From contig CM042688.1 in NCBI GenBank assembly GCA_023614405.1, forward strand, positions 443,600,028-443,664,027: a DNA stretch of 64,000 nucleotides, read 5' to 3'. Within the stretch, counting starts at the first letter, position 1; each line of letters begins with the position of its first letter. Origin of the DNA: Avena insularis. Lineage: Eukaryota > Streptophyta > Magnoliopsida > Poales > Poaceae. Shown here one piece after another: positions 62,441 through 64,000 of the stretch. The notes under the pieces are model-generated. The model had not been told where the DNA came from. It was given only the letters and a program-made list of their open reading frames with translations, and searched no databases. Position numbers and translations under genes: made by a program.

Positions 62441-64000
62441 GTCATTGCATGTGTGTTCTTTTTATTAACCACAACTAGAGTCATTGCATGTGTGTTGTGT
62501 TCACAAACCATACATGGATCCACCAGTGTCATTGCATGTGCGTTCTTTTCATTAACTACAACTAGAGTCATTGCATGTGTGTTCTTTTCATTAACCACAA
62601 CTACAGTCATTGCATGTGTGTTCTTTTCACAAACCACATTTGGATCCACCAGAGTTCATTGCATGTCTGTTCTTTTCACAAACCACATATGGATCCACCA
62701 GTGTTGTTGCATGTGTGTTCATTTCATTAAACACAGCTAGAGTCATTGCATGTTTGTTCTTTTCACAAACCACATGGATCCACCTGTGTCATTGCATGTG
62801 TGTTCTTTTAATAAATCACAACTAGAGTCATTGCATGTGTGTTGTTTTCACAATACACATATGGATCCACAGTTTCATTGCATGTATGCATTTTAGTTAA
62901 CCACATCTAGAGTCATTTCATGTGTGTTCTTTTCACAAACCACATATGGATCCACCAGTGTCATTGCTTGTGTGTTCTTTTCACGAACCACATATGGATC
63001 CACCATGTCATTGCATGTGTTCTTTTCATTAACCATATATGGATCCCCTAGTGTCATTGCAGGTGTGTTCTTTTCATTAACCAAAGCTAGAGTCATTGCA
63101 TGTCTATTCCACATATGGACCCACCAGTGTCATTTCATGTGTGTTCTTTTCACAAACCACATATGGATCCACAGTGTCATTGCATGTGTGTTGTTTCAAG
63201 AACCACATATCGATCCACCAGTCTTATTGCATGTGTGTTCTTTTCATTAACCACAACTAGAGTCATTGCATGTGTGTTGTTTTCACAACAACACATGGAT
63301 CCTGATGTCATTGCAGGTGTGTTCTTTTCATTAACCAAAGCTAGAGTCATTGCATGTCTATTCCACATATGGATCCACAGTGTCATTTCATGTGTGTTCT
63401 TTTCACAGACCACATATGGATCCACCAGTGTCATTGCATGTGTGTTCTGTTCATTAACCACATATGGACCCCCTAGTGTCATTGCATGTGTGTTCTTTTC
63501 ATTAACCACAACTACAGTCATTACATGTGTGTTGTTTTCACAAACCACACATGGATCCACTAGTGTCATTGCATGTGTGTTCTTTTCAGTAACTACAACT
63601 AGAGTCATTGCATGCGTGTTGTTTTCACAAACCTCACATGGATCCACAAGTGTCATTGCATGTGTGTTCTTTTCATTAACCACAACTAGAGTCATTGCAT
63701 GCGTGTTGTTTTCACAAACCACATTTGGATCCACCAGATTCATTGCATGTATGTTCTTTTCATTAACCACAGCTAGAGTCATTGCATGTGTTTTTTTTCA
63801 CAAACCACATATGAATCCACCAGAGTCATTGCATGTCTGTTCTTTTCACAAACCACATATGGTTCCACCAGTGTCATTGCATGTGTGTTATGTTCATTAA
63901 CCACATATGGACCCCCTAGTGTCATTGCGTGTGTGTTCTTTTCATTAACCATAACTAGAGTCATTGCATGTGTGTTGTTTTCACAAACCACACATGGATC

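Larger units (their letters stand above)
18868..64000. repeat. 45-kb tandem satellite array (48/39/37-bp monomers), continuing past the window
   Basis: The whole stretch is built from one short unit that begins GTCATTGCATGTGTGTTCTT. Form A (48 bp) continues TTCACAAACC, ACATATGGATCC and ACCAGT or ACTAGA. Form B (39 bp) continues TTCATTAACC and ACAACTAGA. Form C (37 bp) reads GTCTATTCCACATATGG and lacks 11 bases of the middle. A 46-bp variant has CACATGG instead of CACATATGG. Typical order is A-B-A-B or A-A-B, on one orientation throughout. At ~43 bp per monomer there are roughly 1,000 units. No gene, transposon or non-satellite interruption is seen inside. Peptide-like ORFs here are artefacts of unit lengths divisible by three. 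Confidence 0.97.

Noticed and set aside
18868..64000. Dozens of 60-277 residue open frames on both strands rich in VIACVFFS or NEKNTHAMTL repeats
   Set aside because: They are translations of the satellite monomer in frames that happen to lack stops; no domain, no start context and equal openness on both strands. Not called as genes.
18868..64000. CRISPR-like appearance of regularly repeated short units
   Set aside because: The units are head-to-tail copies of one sequence; there are no unique spacers, no leader and no cas genes, and the context is a plant genome.

Overview
The window looks like a plant nuclear genome, most likely a grass, in a gene-poor and heterochromatin-like setting. The support is a Tat-type Ty3/gypsy retrotransposon with a spliced antisense extra ORF, a very large non-autonomous LTR element, and a 45 kb satellite array. 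I found no intact host gene, no tRNA or rRNA, no CRISPR array and nothing bacterial. The grass assignment is inference from repeat families; species cannot be read from the sequence.

Region 1 (1-7527) is a decayed Tat-lineage Ty3/gypsy element lying on the minus strand. From right to left it carries the gag 3' end with a C/H knuckle, aspartic protease, reverse transcriptase, RNase H, a second (archaeal-like) RNase H and integrase, ending at 2839-2841. Beyond pol, on the plus strand, is a five-exon antisense ORF (2-2225) of the kind known as an additional ORF in Tat elements. Its first intron holds a 59-bp minisatellite. Nonsense codons, frameshifts and Asp-to-Asn changes in the catalytic sites of RT and integrase show that the element is dead.

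Region 2 (7528-18867) is a plus-strand non-autonomous LTR element (LARD-like) inserted into the gag of the Tat element. It has two ~4.8 kb LTRs (7528-~12370 and 14098-18867) around only ~1.7 kb of internal DNA. That interior has a Met-tRNA-type primer binding site and a broken gag remnant with six zinc-knuckle-like motifs, but no pol. Each LTR has an AT-rich left part, a TATA box followed by a C-rich/GC-rich island, and an AATAAA signal near its right end.

Region 3 (18868-64000, continuing beyond the window) is a tandem satellite array of roughly a thousand short monomers. It starts exactly where the 3' LTR loses its last ~10 bp. The main monomers are a 48-bp form (A, with adjoining NdeI- and BamHI-type sites CATATGGATCC) and a 39-bp form (B). 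B equals A without the nine bases TATGGATCC, plus a few substitutions. A 37-bp form (C) punctuates the array. The first ~2 kb is irregular and essentially A-only; from ~20.87 kb A and B alternate. Above this lie nested higher-order repeats: 931 bp in three consecutive copies, a 1,967-bp tandem dimer, blocks recurring at ~3.09, ~3.33, ~4.23 and ~4.79 kb, and a ~7.595-kb super-unit. The many long reading frames on both strands here are a consequence of 48- and 39-bp units lacking in-frame stops, not evidence of genes.

The most interesting aspects are the hierarchical architecture of this satellite, its simple derivation by one 9-bp deletion, its abrupt junction with a truncated LTR, and the fact that the other half of the interrupted Tat element never reappears.
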